In this document: piece after piece, positions 34,026-46,300 of the stretch | How the letters are laid out: each line of letters opens with the position of its first letter | How positions within the stretch are numbered: the first letter of the stretch is position 1 | Origin: Pseudofabraea citricarpa | Lineage: Eukaryota; Ascomycota; Leotiomycetes; Helotiales; Dermateaceae | Reading direction: 5' to 3' | Length of the DNA: 64,000 bases | Assembly: GCA_029641185.1 (NCBI GenBank) | Contig: JAPWGK010000004.1 | Span: forward strand, 1,488,001 to 1,552,000 | Made by a program: the position numbers and the translations under genes | Notes under the pieces: model-generated | The model's database searches: none | Told to the model about the DNA's origin: nothing | The model's input: only the letters and a program-made list of their open reading frames with translations

Positions 34026-36462
34026 ATGTCAGTTGATGGGGAAACCAGTAGCCATGCTGGCTTTGATGCTTCTGATCATCAAGTATATCTCTCCCATGGG
34101 TCTACGTTAGAAATAAGCTAACCCCTTCAAAAGGCTGCCTACATATTCACACCTTCATCAAACGTAGACAACCATTCGGAACGGGCACCAAAGAGACGAA
34201 GAGTCGTATTACCAGATCTTACCGACCCCCAACCGCCAGTTCGAGGAACTCATTTTGTCCCCTTGCTTAACCAGTTAGAAAATAACGAGTGTATAAAACT
34301 CCGCCAGGAACTTTATCAAAAGTCATGGGCAAGCACAGAAACACGAATTCAGGTAGGCTTTGTCTTGAATTCTATTGAACAAGGGCTAATCATGAACTAA
34401 ATGGTATCAGTCAATCTTGAGCGAGGCAAATGAGAACACATTGGCGGACGTTGCCGAGTTTGTAAAGGACTCAACATTTGTGGAGTATGAGCCCTGGTCG
34501 ATTAATACCACCAGTGCTAATTCAAGCAGGAATTCCCAGTGTATCCCCACCGGTTTTATTGTAACAGGTCCGAATATTGCATCTCAAGGTCTACTCTTTG
34601 AGCAATTGTCAGATCGTCTCCGAGCTGAAATCAATGGGCCAACCGTTACCCTTCGGTCAGGTGATGCGTCAAATTTGAAAGCGGCTCTTAAAAGACTGAT
34701 CAGAGATGCTACAAGCCAAAGGTCCAACGAAGATGAAGAGGGGACTTTATTGGAGCAGGATGTTAGTTCGTGTACAATGTTAATCTAAGAGCATTGCTAA
34801 TTCAATAGGGACGGAAACTATTGAACTATGATTTGGAGATTCTTCATGGTTATACCAACCTACATAAAAGCAGAAAAGTTGTTGTTGCTTTTCAGGACAG
34901 CGAGGCATTCGACGGGACTTTACTAACAGAGCTAATAACTCTGTTCATGTAAGTTAACCACTTAACCTTATTAGCCATAATGGAAAGAAGAAACGCTGAC
35001 TAGTTACAGGTCTTGGTCTGATCGTATCCCGTTTGTCCTTTTATTTGGAATCGCAACGTCGGTCGACTTATTCCATGAAAGACTACCAAGAGCTGCCACT
35101 CGTTGTCTTTCGGGTGCCCAGTTCGATGTGGAACAAACGAGCTCAATTGTAGAAAGGGTATTCCGCAAAGTCATTGCTGGCTACGAAGCACCACTGCAAA
35201 TCGGTCCTGGTCTCATATCTATTCTGATGGAGAGACAACACGATCATGTTCAGAGTGTGCAGGCTTTTATAAGTGCCCTGAAAGTAAGCTTCACCAGAAA
35301 TAAAATCGAATATTACTGACAAAACCAGTATGCATACATGTGTCATTTCTACGCAAATCCACTTACCATATTCTTGAAACCCTCCGAAGGGTCTGATATT
35401 GGGACAGTGCTACAAAAGGAACATTACGAATCCGTTCGTAATCTGCCGTCTTTCAAATATCTGATTGAAGACTTGGTCAACAAGAAAGAGCTACTTTATG
35501 CACGTGAGCTGCTAGAAAACAATGACAAACTTTTAGAGGAGATTAAAACAAACCTCGGAGCAAGAGAGAGGCGTATGCTAAAACTGTTGCGAGCTATGCA
35601 TATTTTAACATACTGTTCTTCGGAACTAACAACCACCGTAGATCTCTACATGACAGCGTTTGCAGGAGCCTTGGTTGAGTCCGATGCTATGCGAAGTGTC
35701 CTTGAGTCAGTGAAGCGGATGGGCACAGATGGCATATTGAAACTGATCCAACTACTCGAAGAGGCGATTATCAATGGTAGCCACGAGCTGGATCTGTTAG
35801 CGTGGCCAGAAGATGATTTGGATTTCCTAAAGTCAATTAAGGATATCAGAGGAAAGACCCAAGCTCTAGCTGAGGAGGCCGAAAGAACGGAAACCCCAAT
35901 TCGGAGCAAATATACGGCCAAGCATAAAGTCGTGCGCACGACTGTCATTGCTCAGAAAGTACAATTGAGCCACGACTCGTCTAAACTTTCCAAACAAGAT
36001 ACGGAGTTTACTGATGTAGTGGATCGCCTAATTGCACTTCTCCAAGACTATTTTACTTTCGATTCACCACAAGACCTTTTCATGAATGAGGTCTGGCTGT
36101 ACGATTCCAAATCTCCGTATCGAGACGTTTTCACTCCTAGGCCCAGATTTGCAATTGAACGGGCCCTGGCAGTTCCGCATGACTATTTGCAAGATGCTGC
36201 AGACGAAGGCCTAGCGTCAGCCCAGCCAGCAACGGCATTGCTCTATCAGCTTTATCTAGAGACGGGCTCTTTGATCAACATATTTGATTTGTGGTCGGCT
36301 TTCTACGCTATCATGGGAGGAGAAGATGGAGAAGGCTGTAGTGAACGCGAAGCTCTTGCATTGTTCTACAAAGCCCTGGCAGAATTGAAGTTGATAGGTA
36401 TGGTCAAGCAGAGCAAGAAGAAGACGGATCACCTAGCGAAGCAAACATGGAAGGGGCTTTAG
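34026..36462 (+). CDS. ORC3: Origin recognition complex subunit 3
   Basis: Six exons: 34026-34082, 34134-34352, 34411-34761, 34809-34948, 35010-35283, 35329-36462; 724 aa. After a short tail with a nuclear-signal-like ERAPKRRRVVLPD, the Orc3 N-terminal ATPase-like domain follows: IPTGFIVTGPNIASQGLLFE occupies the Walker A position but lacks GKS/T, and VVVAFQDSEAFDGTLLTELI the Walker B strand. This fits Orc3, which keeps an AAA+-like fold without ATP binding. RPRFAIERALAVPHDYL and ATALLYQLYLETGSLINIFD (C-terminal winged-helix region) are typical. The protein marks replication origins in the nucleus as part of ORC. All introns are 45-61 nt GT-AG, and each junction restores the frame. Confidence 0.93.
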
Positions 36463-36678
36463 AAATTCACGCGATATCATCCTCAACAGTAGGTAATTTG
36501 ATTCGATCCGAGAAACTCCATAATTCAAATGTGCGCCAAACGCTTATAATACACAAATGCCAAAGTTCACTAAAAGAAAAGAAAAAAGATTGCCATGAGT
36601 GAAGACCAAAATACCAATATTTTCAGTTACATACCCCTTTCTTGACAAGATATACATTTCCAACGCGATTCAGCATCA
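36463..36678. other. Convergent intergenic, 216 bp
   Basis: AT-rich 3' flanks of ORC3 and of the next minus-strand gene; nothing else seen. Confidence 0.5.
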
Positions 36679-37167
36679 TTAACTCTTCTTCCTCTCTTGG
36701 TCCCATGTACTCTCCCATGTAAGTCTAGCGTTTCTTACACGCTCCAAGAGCGCTTCGTCACTCAGGACTGGGAAAGGGTTCTCACATCCTCTGAGGCCAA
36801 TGAACTGACCAAACCTCCTACGCTTCTCCTCTATACTGAGACTGTCGCACCATTGAATAGGCATGGGGTAGCAACTAGACCAGCAGCTCTGCCTGCGTTG
36901 GTGATAAAATCGGGCGAGCTCATCAAGTTGTTCAGAAGTCAAGAGCCAGAAATTCAGGATGGTCTTCGGGTACTCGTCACAGATCCTACCGGTCGTCACC
37001 TGGACCAACGGGGCGAGGGAAATGGCCATCTTCTCGAGCTTGGCCTGGAACGCTGGGCTATGCATTTTAGTTGGAGTTGGAGTTTCTAGAGACCAGATAC
37101 CCACGGGCATTTTCGCCTTCGCTTGTTGAATCGGTATGTATCGAGTTGTGTTTTGATCTGACTTCAT
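36679..37167 (-). CDS. Conserved-looking small protein of unknown function
   Basis: Intronless, 162 aa from ATG 37167 (an internal ATG at 37110 would give MPVGIWSLETPTPTKMHSPA). No family recognised. The composition is globular: aromatic-rich TILNFWLLTSEQLDELARFY, then SCYPMPIQWCDSLSIEEKRR and LERVRNARLTWESTWDQERK. There is no signal peptide or TM segment. Two CxxxxP-type Cys clusters (SCWSSCYPMP, WC) are visible but no clear metal site. Convergent with ORC3. Confidence 0.68.
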   Translation of the reverse strand: MKSDQNTTRYIPIQQAKAKMPVGIWSLETPTPTKMHSPAFQAKLEKMAISLAPLVQVTTGRICDEYPKTILNFWLLTSEQLDELARFYHQRRQSCWSSCYPMPIQWCDSLSIEEKRRRFGQFIGLRGCENPFPVLSDEALLERVRNARLTWESTWDQERKKS

Positions 37168-37891
37168 TTGAGTTCCTCAAAAACATTTCCTAGCCGGTTT
37201 ATACGTACACTTATTTCACTAAGTAGTTACTTTACTTTGCTAGGACGACGCTAATATCGAATGGAGCTTGTTATAGTATGCGAAGCGAGATATGTATAGT
37301 AAATGAGCTGCACAGCAGCAGGAGGTAAACAGTGGGCGTTAGAATAGATAGGCGGAGAAAAAGAAATTTCTTATGGACGACAGAAGGGGAGAAGATAAAA
37401 CTGATGAATTTAGACTGAGTAAAGATGGACTCTGGGAGCATGTGCATTGAGTTGTTATAGTTTTGCGGAGAATCGTTTGGTGCGGCCGACCTCTTTGTTG
37501 CCGCTGTGATTTAAGGCTTTTATATTATCAAAGACGTCTTTTGCCGAGGTTCCTATTTGTATCTTCTCTTTGCTTTCAACTTGGTATCCAAAAATAATAT
37601 CGTCTTTGTCCTTTGCTTCCCTCTCGAGCCAATGCGCGTTTTGTCTAGGCCGAGACGAGGACACAAAGCAACAGTGGACCCAATATGGCAAATATGGCTG
37701 CAACCATCTGAGTGAAATGAAGAGAATAATTTATAGTCCATGTGATATAATTACAGGACTAACAAGAAAAGGGCAGGTCCTCTCTGGACCTAGACCAGAC
37801 ACAGAAACCCGAAGTAGCTCCTGGACACCAAACTCCATATACTCCCCATTTGTATCATTTTCTTTTTACAAGCATGACACATGCGAACGGA
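37168..37891. other. Intergenic, no gene seen
   Basis: Promoter side of the small unknown gene and 3' flank of SEC66. A 121-codon plus-strand frame (37570-37935) is not protein-like. Confidence 0.5.
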
Positions 37892-38704
37892 TCATTTCTT
37901 GGCCTTCTTCTTTCTCAAGCTTCCAGTACCATTGACGTTCGGTGTGTCTACAAGAATGGCATCATCCTCACTGCCGGCCTTGCTTATGTTCGAAGATTTG
38001 GCTGAGGTAGAACCAGCGTCGAGCTCTTTCATGAAATCTGCCTGGATTGATGCTCTGCGCTTCTCCCACCACTGCTTCTCTGAATCAAGCTGGGCCTGTA
38101 TCTCATCGAGCTTCTTTCGGTTTGCAGCATTGGCAGCAATTTCATTCGCGGATTGGAAAATAGTTTGGCCCCAATTTGGGTGCAGAGCATTTGCCTAAAT
38201 AAGCATGAGTAAAACGTCGCATTGGTGCATTCGCAATTCAACTTGCCTCCATAACCACATCTCTAAGCTCTGCCTCCATCTCTTTCTCAGCTCTCAAGAA
38301 TCGTTGCCACAAATCGTCGCCAACACTTCCTCTCTGTAGCAGGGTACTGCATGCTTGCTTCGCGGTTCTGATTTGAATAATTCTGTGAATATCTTCTACT
38401 GCTCTTCGTAATAATGCGGCGCGTATAACACTATCGGGAACAGCGGGAGCCTTTTCCTCTCCTTCGGCTGGTTCAAGGTGAAGTAGACTGAGATATATGT
38501 TGCGCTGCAAGTGAGGAGGAAACCACGGCGCGAGAGTTGCAGATGCGACTTCTTGCTGTTAGCTTGCGACCAAACAATCTTGAACCTGCCAGACATACCA
38601 GCTTTTCTTTTTCGGTACAATGAAGAGAATGTAACCAAAGAACCGAGCAGAACTCCCACATATACCAGCGGCAACACCAGGCTAAACAGGTCGAATTCGA
38701 ACAT
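37892..38704 (-). CDS. SEC66: Sec66/Sec71, ER post-translational translocon subunit
   Basis: Three exons on the minus strand: 38704-38599, 38551-38247, 38194-37892; 237 aa. N-terminal MFEFDLFSLVLPLVYVGVLL plus GSLVTFSSLYRKRKA is a single TM helix with cytosolic basic flank. Then the conserved LAPWFPPHLQRNIYLSLLHL, SVIRAALLRRAVEDIHRIIQ, a LLQRGSVGDDLWQRFLRAEK block, and NALHPNWGQTIFQSANEI. It ends in a lysine-rich KKKKAKK. With Sec62, Sec63 and Sec72 it drives post-translational protein import into the ER. The second intron uses a GC donor (GAG|gcaagt...tttag), supported by exact family continuity (VMEANALHPNW). Divergent from NPL4, which works in ER-associated degradation. Confidence 0.93.
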
Positions 38705-39192
38705 CGTGGTAGCTAGTGTGAGCAGTAACGACAGTATCGGATGCTTGCTGAACCTGAAATAGACCAAAGAAATAATTTCCCACGAGCGAAGTGGTGAAGG
38801 CAAATCACTCAAAAATTGTGGTGGTCAAGAGAAAGGATTTGTGTTGAAGAAGTGTTCTCTTACAGCAGTCTCGACTTGAGGACAAATAAGTTCTAAGTTC
38901 CGCTGATCCACGGTTGGCAGGAACCCCTGTATATGGGCTAATAATGTTCCGCTCCGCTCCGATTTTGCGACGTCACGACGCCGTGCCTGACTAGACTAGG
39001 AGGGTCCGGTGGAAGCTATTCGATAGAGCTTCTATCTTCCAGTCCATTACACAATTACCAACCATACAACTACCACCACTCACCTTCACACCCACCGATA
39101 CATCCTTTCGTTACCCGTCTCCGCAGCCGATCTTCTTTCATCATCTGCAAAGGAAAATACCCTGCAGAGACAGTTAGTTGAGCGCCAAAAAC
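38705..39192. promoter_or_regulatory. Bidirectional promoter of SEC66 and NPL4
   Basis: 488 bp between the two ATGs. Around 38967-38984 lies GCGACGTCACGACGCCGTG, which contains a CRE/bZIP-type core (GACGTCA). A CACC-rich, pyrimidine-rich stretch (39045-39110) precedes NPL4. Confidence 0.55.
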
Positions 39193-41296
39193 ATGCTTCT
39201 TCGATTTCGCGGTCCAGATGGGACGCTTCGAGTCCCTATCGAGCCAACGGAGACATTTGGCGTATTAGCAGAAAAGGTAAACATGCCTATCTCTCAGTCA
39301 GGAGTTCATGGTATCTAATTAATCGCAGCTTTCAAAACTCTTACCTAGCGATGTCGACTATGACACCTTAACGATGTGCAACCAACCGGTGGGGGGCGAA
39401 GTGAAGCTGCTGAAGGATATTCTGCGGTACAAAGTAGGGGCTGTTGGCATGGGGTATGTTACAATTCATTCGATGCATTTCCTGCAGATTACTAACACGT
39501 GTGCGCTATGCAGACATGGAGATATGGTCTTCATGACTTACAAGAAACGGGACTCGAGCGCAAATGGCCACTCGAATGGTGCTGTCCCAACGCCAAATTC
39601 GTCACATCTTATGTCATCCACAAACCGCTTGAATGGAAACGCTGTACTACCGACTGACCAGATTTCAATTCCTTTACCTCAAGTCACTTCGCCGTCCGAG
39701 AAGATCAAGAATCCATGGGAAGTGGTTCGCCAGTCAGCACTAGACGATAGGTTAGACAGGCAAAACGGTAAGATACCAAGAAAAAGAGATTACAAAATGT
39801 GTCGGCATGGAGAGAAGGGCATGTGCGATTACTGCATGCCTCTTGAACCATTTAACGCTGAATATCTGGCTGAGAAAAAGATTAAAAATCTGTCTTTCCA
39901 TTCATATCTACGAAAAATCAATGCAGCTACAAACAAACCCGAACTAGGAAGCTCATTTATGCCACCACTTACAGAACCATATTACCGAGTTAAGAAAGAG
40001 TGTCCCTCGGGACATCCTCAGTGGCCTGAGGGGATCTGCACCAAATGCCAACCGAGTGCCATAACGCTTCAGCCTCAGCCATTCCGTATGGTGGATCATG
40101 TAGAATTCGCATCTGCAACTATTATCCAAAATCTACTTGATTTCTGGAGAGGGTCCGGCGCTCAACGCCTTGGATACATGTACGGGCGCTATGCTGAATA
40201 TGAAGAGGTACCTCTCGGAGTCAAGGCAATTGTAGAAGCCATATATGAACCACCTCAAGTAGACGAAGTTGATGGTGTAACGTTAAACGATTGGGAAAAT
40301 GAAAAGGAGATTGATGACCTGGCAAGATCATGTGGCCTCGAAAAGGTCGGTGTTATCTGGACAGATCTAGTCGACGCCGGTGCTGGAGATGGAACTGTCA
40401 TTTGCAAAAGACATTTCGATTCTTACTATCTCTCATCCCTTGAGATCGCGTTTGCCGCACGACTTCAGGCACAATATCCCAAACCTACGAAGTGGAGCGA
40501 TACTGGAAAGTTCGGTTCTAATTTCGTCACATGCGTGGTTTCTGGAGATGAGACTGGTGCAATTGCTATTTCTGCATACCAGGTCTCAAACTCCGCTGTT
40601 GAAATGGTGCGAGCTGATATAGTTGAGCCATCAGCTGATCCTGGAGTCATGATCGTACGCAACGAAGAGTACGATGACGATCCGGTAGTCAACACACGTT
40701 ACATCCCAGAGGTATTCTACCGAAAAATCAATGAGTACGGAGCAAGCGTGCAAGAAAATGCAAAGCCATCATTTCCAGTCGAGTATTTGCTAGTTACCTT
40801 GACTCATGGATTCCCCAGCGATCCAAAACCCACATTCAGAGCAAAGACTCCAGGATTCCCAACCGAAAACCGTGCAGTTGTTGGCCAAGATCAGGAGTTC
40901 GGTGGGGTCGTAAAAGCACTTGGACTCGACAAACGGACAGGCACGATCAAGAACGAGAGTCAAACCATCTCGGCTGTATCAGACTTTCATTTACTATGCT
41001 TCTTACATGGAATGGGCATTTTATCCAAGGTAACTCTCCTTTCACATGCAGCTGCGCAGAACATGATACTTACTGCTCTATTTCCATAGGATGAATTCGC
41101 TCTACTCTGTCGAGTTGCCACACAACAGGATCTTGCGGATGGATATGAGCTGCTGAATACACCAGGCTGGGCAACCTTGCTTGAAATTTTGCGTTCGACT
41201 GGTGAGCGACCCCCCAAACGTCCATCACCTCATGACAGTGATGGTGGCTCGGAGAACCGTCTTGCTAAGAGGGTTGGTCGGGTAAGGCTAGACTAG
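39193..41296 (+). CDS. NPL4: Npl4, Cdc48-Ufd1-Npl4 ubiquitin-binding cofactor
   Basis: Four exons: 39193-39276, 39329-39453, 39514-41029, 41090-41296; 643 aa. N-terminal ubiquitin-like domain ([20 protein letters not shown] through [11 protein letters not shown]), then the Npl4 zinc-finger region with [14 protein letters not shown] (about 165-178) and [17 protein letters not shown], and the MPN-like domain (about 275-500; [20 protein letters not shown]). The C-terminal domain includes [23 protein letters not shown] across the last intron. In yeast Npl4 with Ufd1 recruits Cdc48 to unfold ubiquitinated proteins, notably in ERAD. Introns are GT-AG, 52-60 nt. It ends in [12 protein letters not shown]. 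Confidence 0.94.
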
Positions 41297-43307
41297 AAAA
41301 GTTACATACAATCAACGAACTGTATACTTGATAGCTAGCTTAGGCCTCGAAAACTCGTGTTTTTTCTTCTATCTAGGGCGTATTTAGTTTCCCGTCCTCG
41401 TCTGCCACGTACCTACCTACCTACCTGCCTACCTCATAACTTGCCTACATTGGCTCAAAATGAACTCAAGAACTTATCCGCACGAAATAAGACCTTTGAG
41501 AATTTAATGACGAGGGTTGGATGGAAGGGAGGTTGAAGGTGGTTCAATAGGCAGAAAGGGGAGGTAGATATACAGACGGACGTTTTCCCCCTTTGGTCTC
41601 GGTCTTGGTATCTAAGTTAGTTTGATTGATGATTTCACATGGTCGGCGCTTTGGGATGGGCATGGCTGGAAGGGCTGGCTTGCATCATAGGCGTTGTATA
41701 TTTTCCTTTTCAAAAAGAATTCTCAACCAATCGAAAGATGTACATTCAAGTATAAGCGCCTGTGATATTCTGATCGGTGAATACGTGGTATTTCTGCAAT
41801 CTTTCCCGGGGTATAGATAAACGGCTTGGGAGTAGGTTTATTGCCGTATGATTTTGGTCCTCTTCTAGAAGGAAAGAGAAGGAAAGAAACGCAAAGCCAA
41901 CTGAGGAGATATATCGATACGAGGGTAGGATAAAAAGCCACTTTCTTTACTTGTGACCTTTTTCCAGTTCGAATCATCTCTGTCGTATAATCACACCCAT
42001 CATACAGGTTTTCTTCTTCTTCCTTCTTGAAAGGGTTCTGGGTTTATATTCCTAACATGTCTGTCATTAATGTTAGCGAGGAACAGTTTTATTACAACGC
42101 CAGTATCACTCGGGAGAAGTAATTAAATACGGTTTTCTCACGACTATTTATTAACTGTTGGTATTTTCATGCTTCAAGTTGCTCGCTTATTCTTCCATCC
42201 ATTTAATCCTCTATTAAATGATTAGACGATTAGCGTTTCATATCGGGGCTGAGGCGGAGCATGCTGACCACCGGTAGCGCAGCCTTTATAGTACGATCTC
42301 GAGAGAGGTTGTCTTTTTTTATTTTTCATTTAAAGATTCTTTTCTATTTTCCCTCTTTCCGTTTTCGCTCTTAAACGGTATAGGAAGAGAATAATAGAAC
42401 AAGAGAGAAAGAGGAGACGAGTATGATTACTTAAAAACTAGAAATAACAATACATTTTTATTATATACCCTTCCGATTCGGCCATCTGAACAGAATTAAA
42501 TTACTAGCTTGACAGATGAACGAAGAAACAACAACTCGGCTGCTCTGACGATTTATCGATTCGCTTACACATCACCAGATGATTTCAAAATAATCAGTCG
42601 CTCCTTTTTGGATTCTTACAAATAAGAAAGTAGATAGTGAAAGCGATACTGTAATATAAGCCCCCCTGGAGCTGACCAAACATCAAACTTCAAATATATA
42701 CAAGTAGTATCTGCTTTCGGAAGAGGGCCGTGTCGATCCACCCGTAGTGCCTTGTAATCCGTGGTAATCGAGGGGTGATTACCTATAGCTCCACGTACAG
42801 AATAGTGGGATTCGCTGATTCATACGCATCAAGCTGAGTTGGCAATATGTTAGTTGTGTTCAGGATAAGGATCGTAAGGATCTGTAAGATTATATGGGAG
42901 TAGTTATCCACCCAGTCAGGTCACATGTTATAGCACATGTCGGAGCCACGTGATTGTACCAACAGGTTAAAAATCCCTTAGATCTAAGACTTGAATGTGA
43001 AAACAAAAAACACGAAGAATGAACAGCGATATGACAGCCCCACTGCAACAGGTCGTAGATACCTGCTTTACAAAGGTAAAACATTGCAATTCTGCATATC
43101 TATACCCGTGCTATTACTTAATACTCGAGAAAGATCTCAAAAAATTACGGGGGTAACAAAAAATGGGAATCAAGTCTAAGTACTTTTTTTATTCTTTTGT
43201 ATTCCCAACCACGATGGATTTGTTCCTACTTTTTAAGCAACACTATGATGACAAAATACCGACAGAAACGCCTCGTGTAAATGGCACAAGTGGATAAATG
43301 TGCATCT
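41297..43307. other. 2 kb convergent gene-free region
   Basis: The 3' flanks of NPL4 and CPA2. A CCTACCTACC tetramer run lies at 41408-41430. The rest is AT-rich with no motif-bearing frame on either strand and no tRNA-like fold that I could see. Confidence 0.5.
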
Positions 43308-46300
43308 TTATAATGGCTTGCCACCAATGAAATCTGACCACCTGCGAACCTCTCCTGGGATACCTTCTTGTCTTGGTAACTTCTCGCTCATGCACTGGGC
43401 AAAGAGCTCAGCAGTCTACACGAAAATTAGCATTGAAACCAGTTTCACAAAAGATCTGTGACTTACCTTTGGCTCCATGAAAAGTGGCACACCAAAATCG
43501 ACAGCGTTTCTACGCATGACATAGTCGACATCCAAAACAGTCTTTCCTCGTGCCTGTGCCAAGTTGAAAACACCTCGAATATCGTATTTTTCAAATACAC
43601 CTCTGAGGGCTCGCTTGTCTTCGGTAGGGAACTCGATAACCTCCACATTGACATTGTTCTTTGCCGTGGATTCAAGGAATTCCTTGACCTCCTGCTCTGC
43701 AGCGTACAACTTGTAACCCAGTGGCGAAAGATAGTCGACAATAGTGGCAAGGGAAGCCTTAGTGACATCACCACCAAAGAGAAGACCTTCTCCAGGTTCT
43801 GGCACGCGGAAGTTCATGGTTGATTGAAGAGAAGCCCAGTAAGCTTCGACAAGGGTCTTTCCGAAACAAGCGATCTCACCGGTGCTGGACATCTCAACAC
43901 CAAGGAATGGATCGGCACCTGCAAGACGAGTCCAGGAGAACTGAGGAACCTTAGTTGCGAGATAGTCACGTTTGACAGCCATGAGATCAGTAGCTTCGGG
44001 GACGTTACGACCAACGAGAGCCTTGGTAGCGACATCAATGAAGTTAAGTCCAAGAACCTTGCTGACGAATGGGAATGAACGAGAAGCACGGAGATTGCAT
44101 TCGATGACCTTGAGCGCAGGGAGTCCACCGTTCGGGTCGTCAGCCTTGATAATTTGCATGTTGAATGGGCCAGTAATGCTCCATGCCTTAGCAACCTTGA
44201 CGGCAATTTCCTTGACACGGTCCATGGTGGTTTGATCCAGAGAGGCGGGAGGAAGAACTAGGGTAGCATCGCCAGAGTGAACACCGGCTTGCTCAACATG
44301 CTCGCTGACAGCGTGAACGATGAGCTTCCCCTCAGATCCAACAGCATCAACATCAATTTCTTGGGCACCCTCGATGAATTTGGTAATGACGACAGGGTGG
44401 TCGGGGGAAACGTTGCTGGCAGCCTCAAGCTTATCTTTGAGCTCATCCTTGCTGCGAATGACAGTCATAGCGGCACCTGACAGAACATAACTAGGACGAA
44501 CCAAGACTGGGTAGCTAACCTCTTCAGCAAAGGCCTCAGCGGCAGCAACAGATGTGAGTTCTTTCCAAGCTGGTTGATCGACTCCAATGCTGTCGAGAAT
44601 CTCAGAAAACTTTTGCCTATCTTCAGCCTTGTCGATGTCAATTGGATTTGTGCCGAGGATTTTAGCTCCTCCTGTTTCTTGTAGGCGAAGAGCAATGTTT
44701 TGTGGTAATTGGCCACCAACGGAAACCACAACACCACTAGCAGTCTCGAGTTCATAAATGTCCATAACTCGCTCGAAGCTCAATTCTTCAAAGTATAGTT
44801 TGTCGGCAGTGTCATAATCGGTGCTGTAAGTTTCCGGGTTGAACGTTAAGTAAGTTAGCAAGTGAAGGAGAGAAAAAGAGTGAAAAGAAATGAAGTATGA
44901 TGGTCCCGGATGTCCAGTGCTAGGTTCCTGATGTCAAAGGGCCAGGTCCAAGATGTCTAGGGTAAAAGTTCCAGATGTAAAGGGCCAGGTACCAGGTTCC
45001 AGATGTCGAGAGTGTCAGGTCCGAGAAATAAAGTGCCAGGTTCCAGATGCCGTGTGCCAGGTCCACGGAGCTTGGTACCAGGTTCCAGACATCAAGGGCC
45101 AGGTCCGGTAAATCAAATGTAGAGGTTCCAAAGATCGAGTACCAGGACCAAGCTAAGTGCCAGGGTCCCAGAAATAGAATGTAAGGGTCCCAGATATCAA
45201 GGGCCAGGTCCAATAGATATAGTATGAAGGTCTGAGAAATCAGATATATAGGTCCCAGAAGTCGAGTGACAGGTCCGAGAAATGTAGTATAACGGTCCAA
45301 AAAGGTCCAAAAAGGGTCCAGGTTCAAGGTAGTGCCCTCAGTCGAGCTTGGAGCTCGAAAGGGCGGCCAGCTGGTCCAGGTGGCGCTGCGTCTTTTCATG
45401 ACGGGTCAGGTTGCTCTTATTATGAAAGCCAAGATTGCAGGGACCGCATTTGAAAGGGTTGCTCGCCTCAAACTGTTTTCGTTCGTGCTTTGGGGTTTTT
45501 TCATGGTCCTGCAAGCGTTGCTTCGTGCCAAATGTTATGTTGCAGCGTTCACAGTGGAAGGTCTTTTCTGCCTCAGCCTTTGCTATGCGATCTGCTTGAC
45601 GGACGGCGTCCCGTCCTGGATTATTGGCTCTGGACCGGGCTACTCTCATGGATGACTGTCCAATGTACTCATCGTAATTTGTTTCCATTTGCTTGTAATG
45701 CCAGTTTGTAGCATTCTCGGCTTTCATGGCTAAGCGTTTCTGTTCCTTGTCAAGGGCCTGGGCCTCGAGCTGGTCAGGAGAAAGGTCAAAGTCGCCAATA
45801 ATAGCCTCGTTCAAGGCGCAGTGAGAACAGCAGCCGTCGTACTCGAGGGTGGTACGGTCCCAGAGACAGATGTGACCCATGCCATAATCTCGGGTTCGTG
45901 CTCTCATTGCCCAGAACATGTAAGCAAATGTAGCTTCAAGAGCAAAGAACAGAAGGCGGGTAACAGGATAGACGCGAGCAGCTGGTTTGGGGACCCAACA
46001 GAGCAGGCCCTTGTGAACAATCGTGTAGCCTTCATTGAGGGCAGCCTGAACGTAAAAGGGAACCAGAAATCCATCGTCATACTGCTGGAGCCGAGCGCGG
46101 ACCCCTCCAGAATTGTTGGTTCCAGAGCCGATATAGATCTTGGGTCGAGAACCAGGTTTCTCGAGGACGATGACATAGATACCCCAGCGATGATGAGAAG
46201 TGTTTTTTGGCGAATCCTTGAAGAACTGGAGGGTAGGCGGACCAGCAGCTTGAAGCATTTCGAACAGACCAGGACAGAAGGCAAGGGACGCTGTCTCGGC

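Noticed and set aside
44920..45399. 159-codon minus-strand frame with repeated [14 protein letters not shown]-like units
   Set aside because: Its sequence is a direct translation of the 28-30 bp repeat array and it overlaps the end of the nuclease ORF in another frame.
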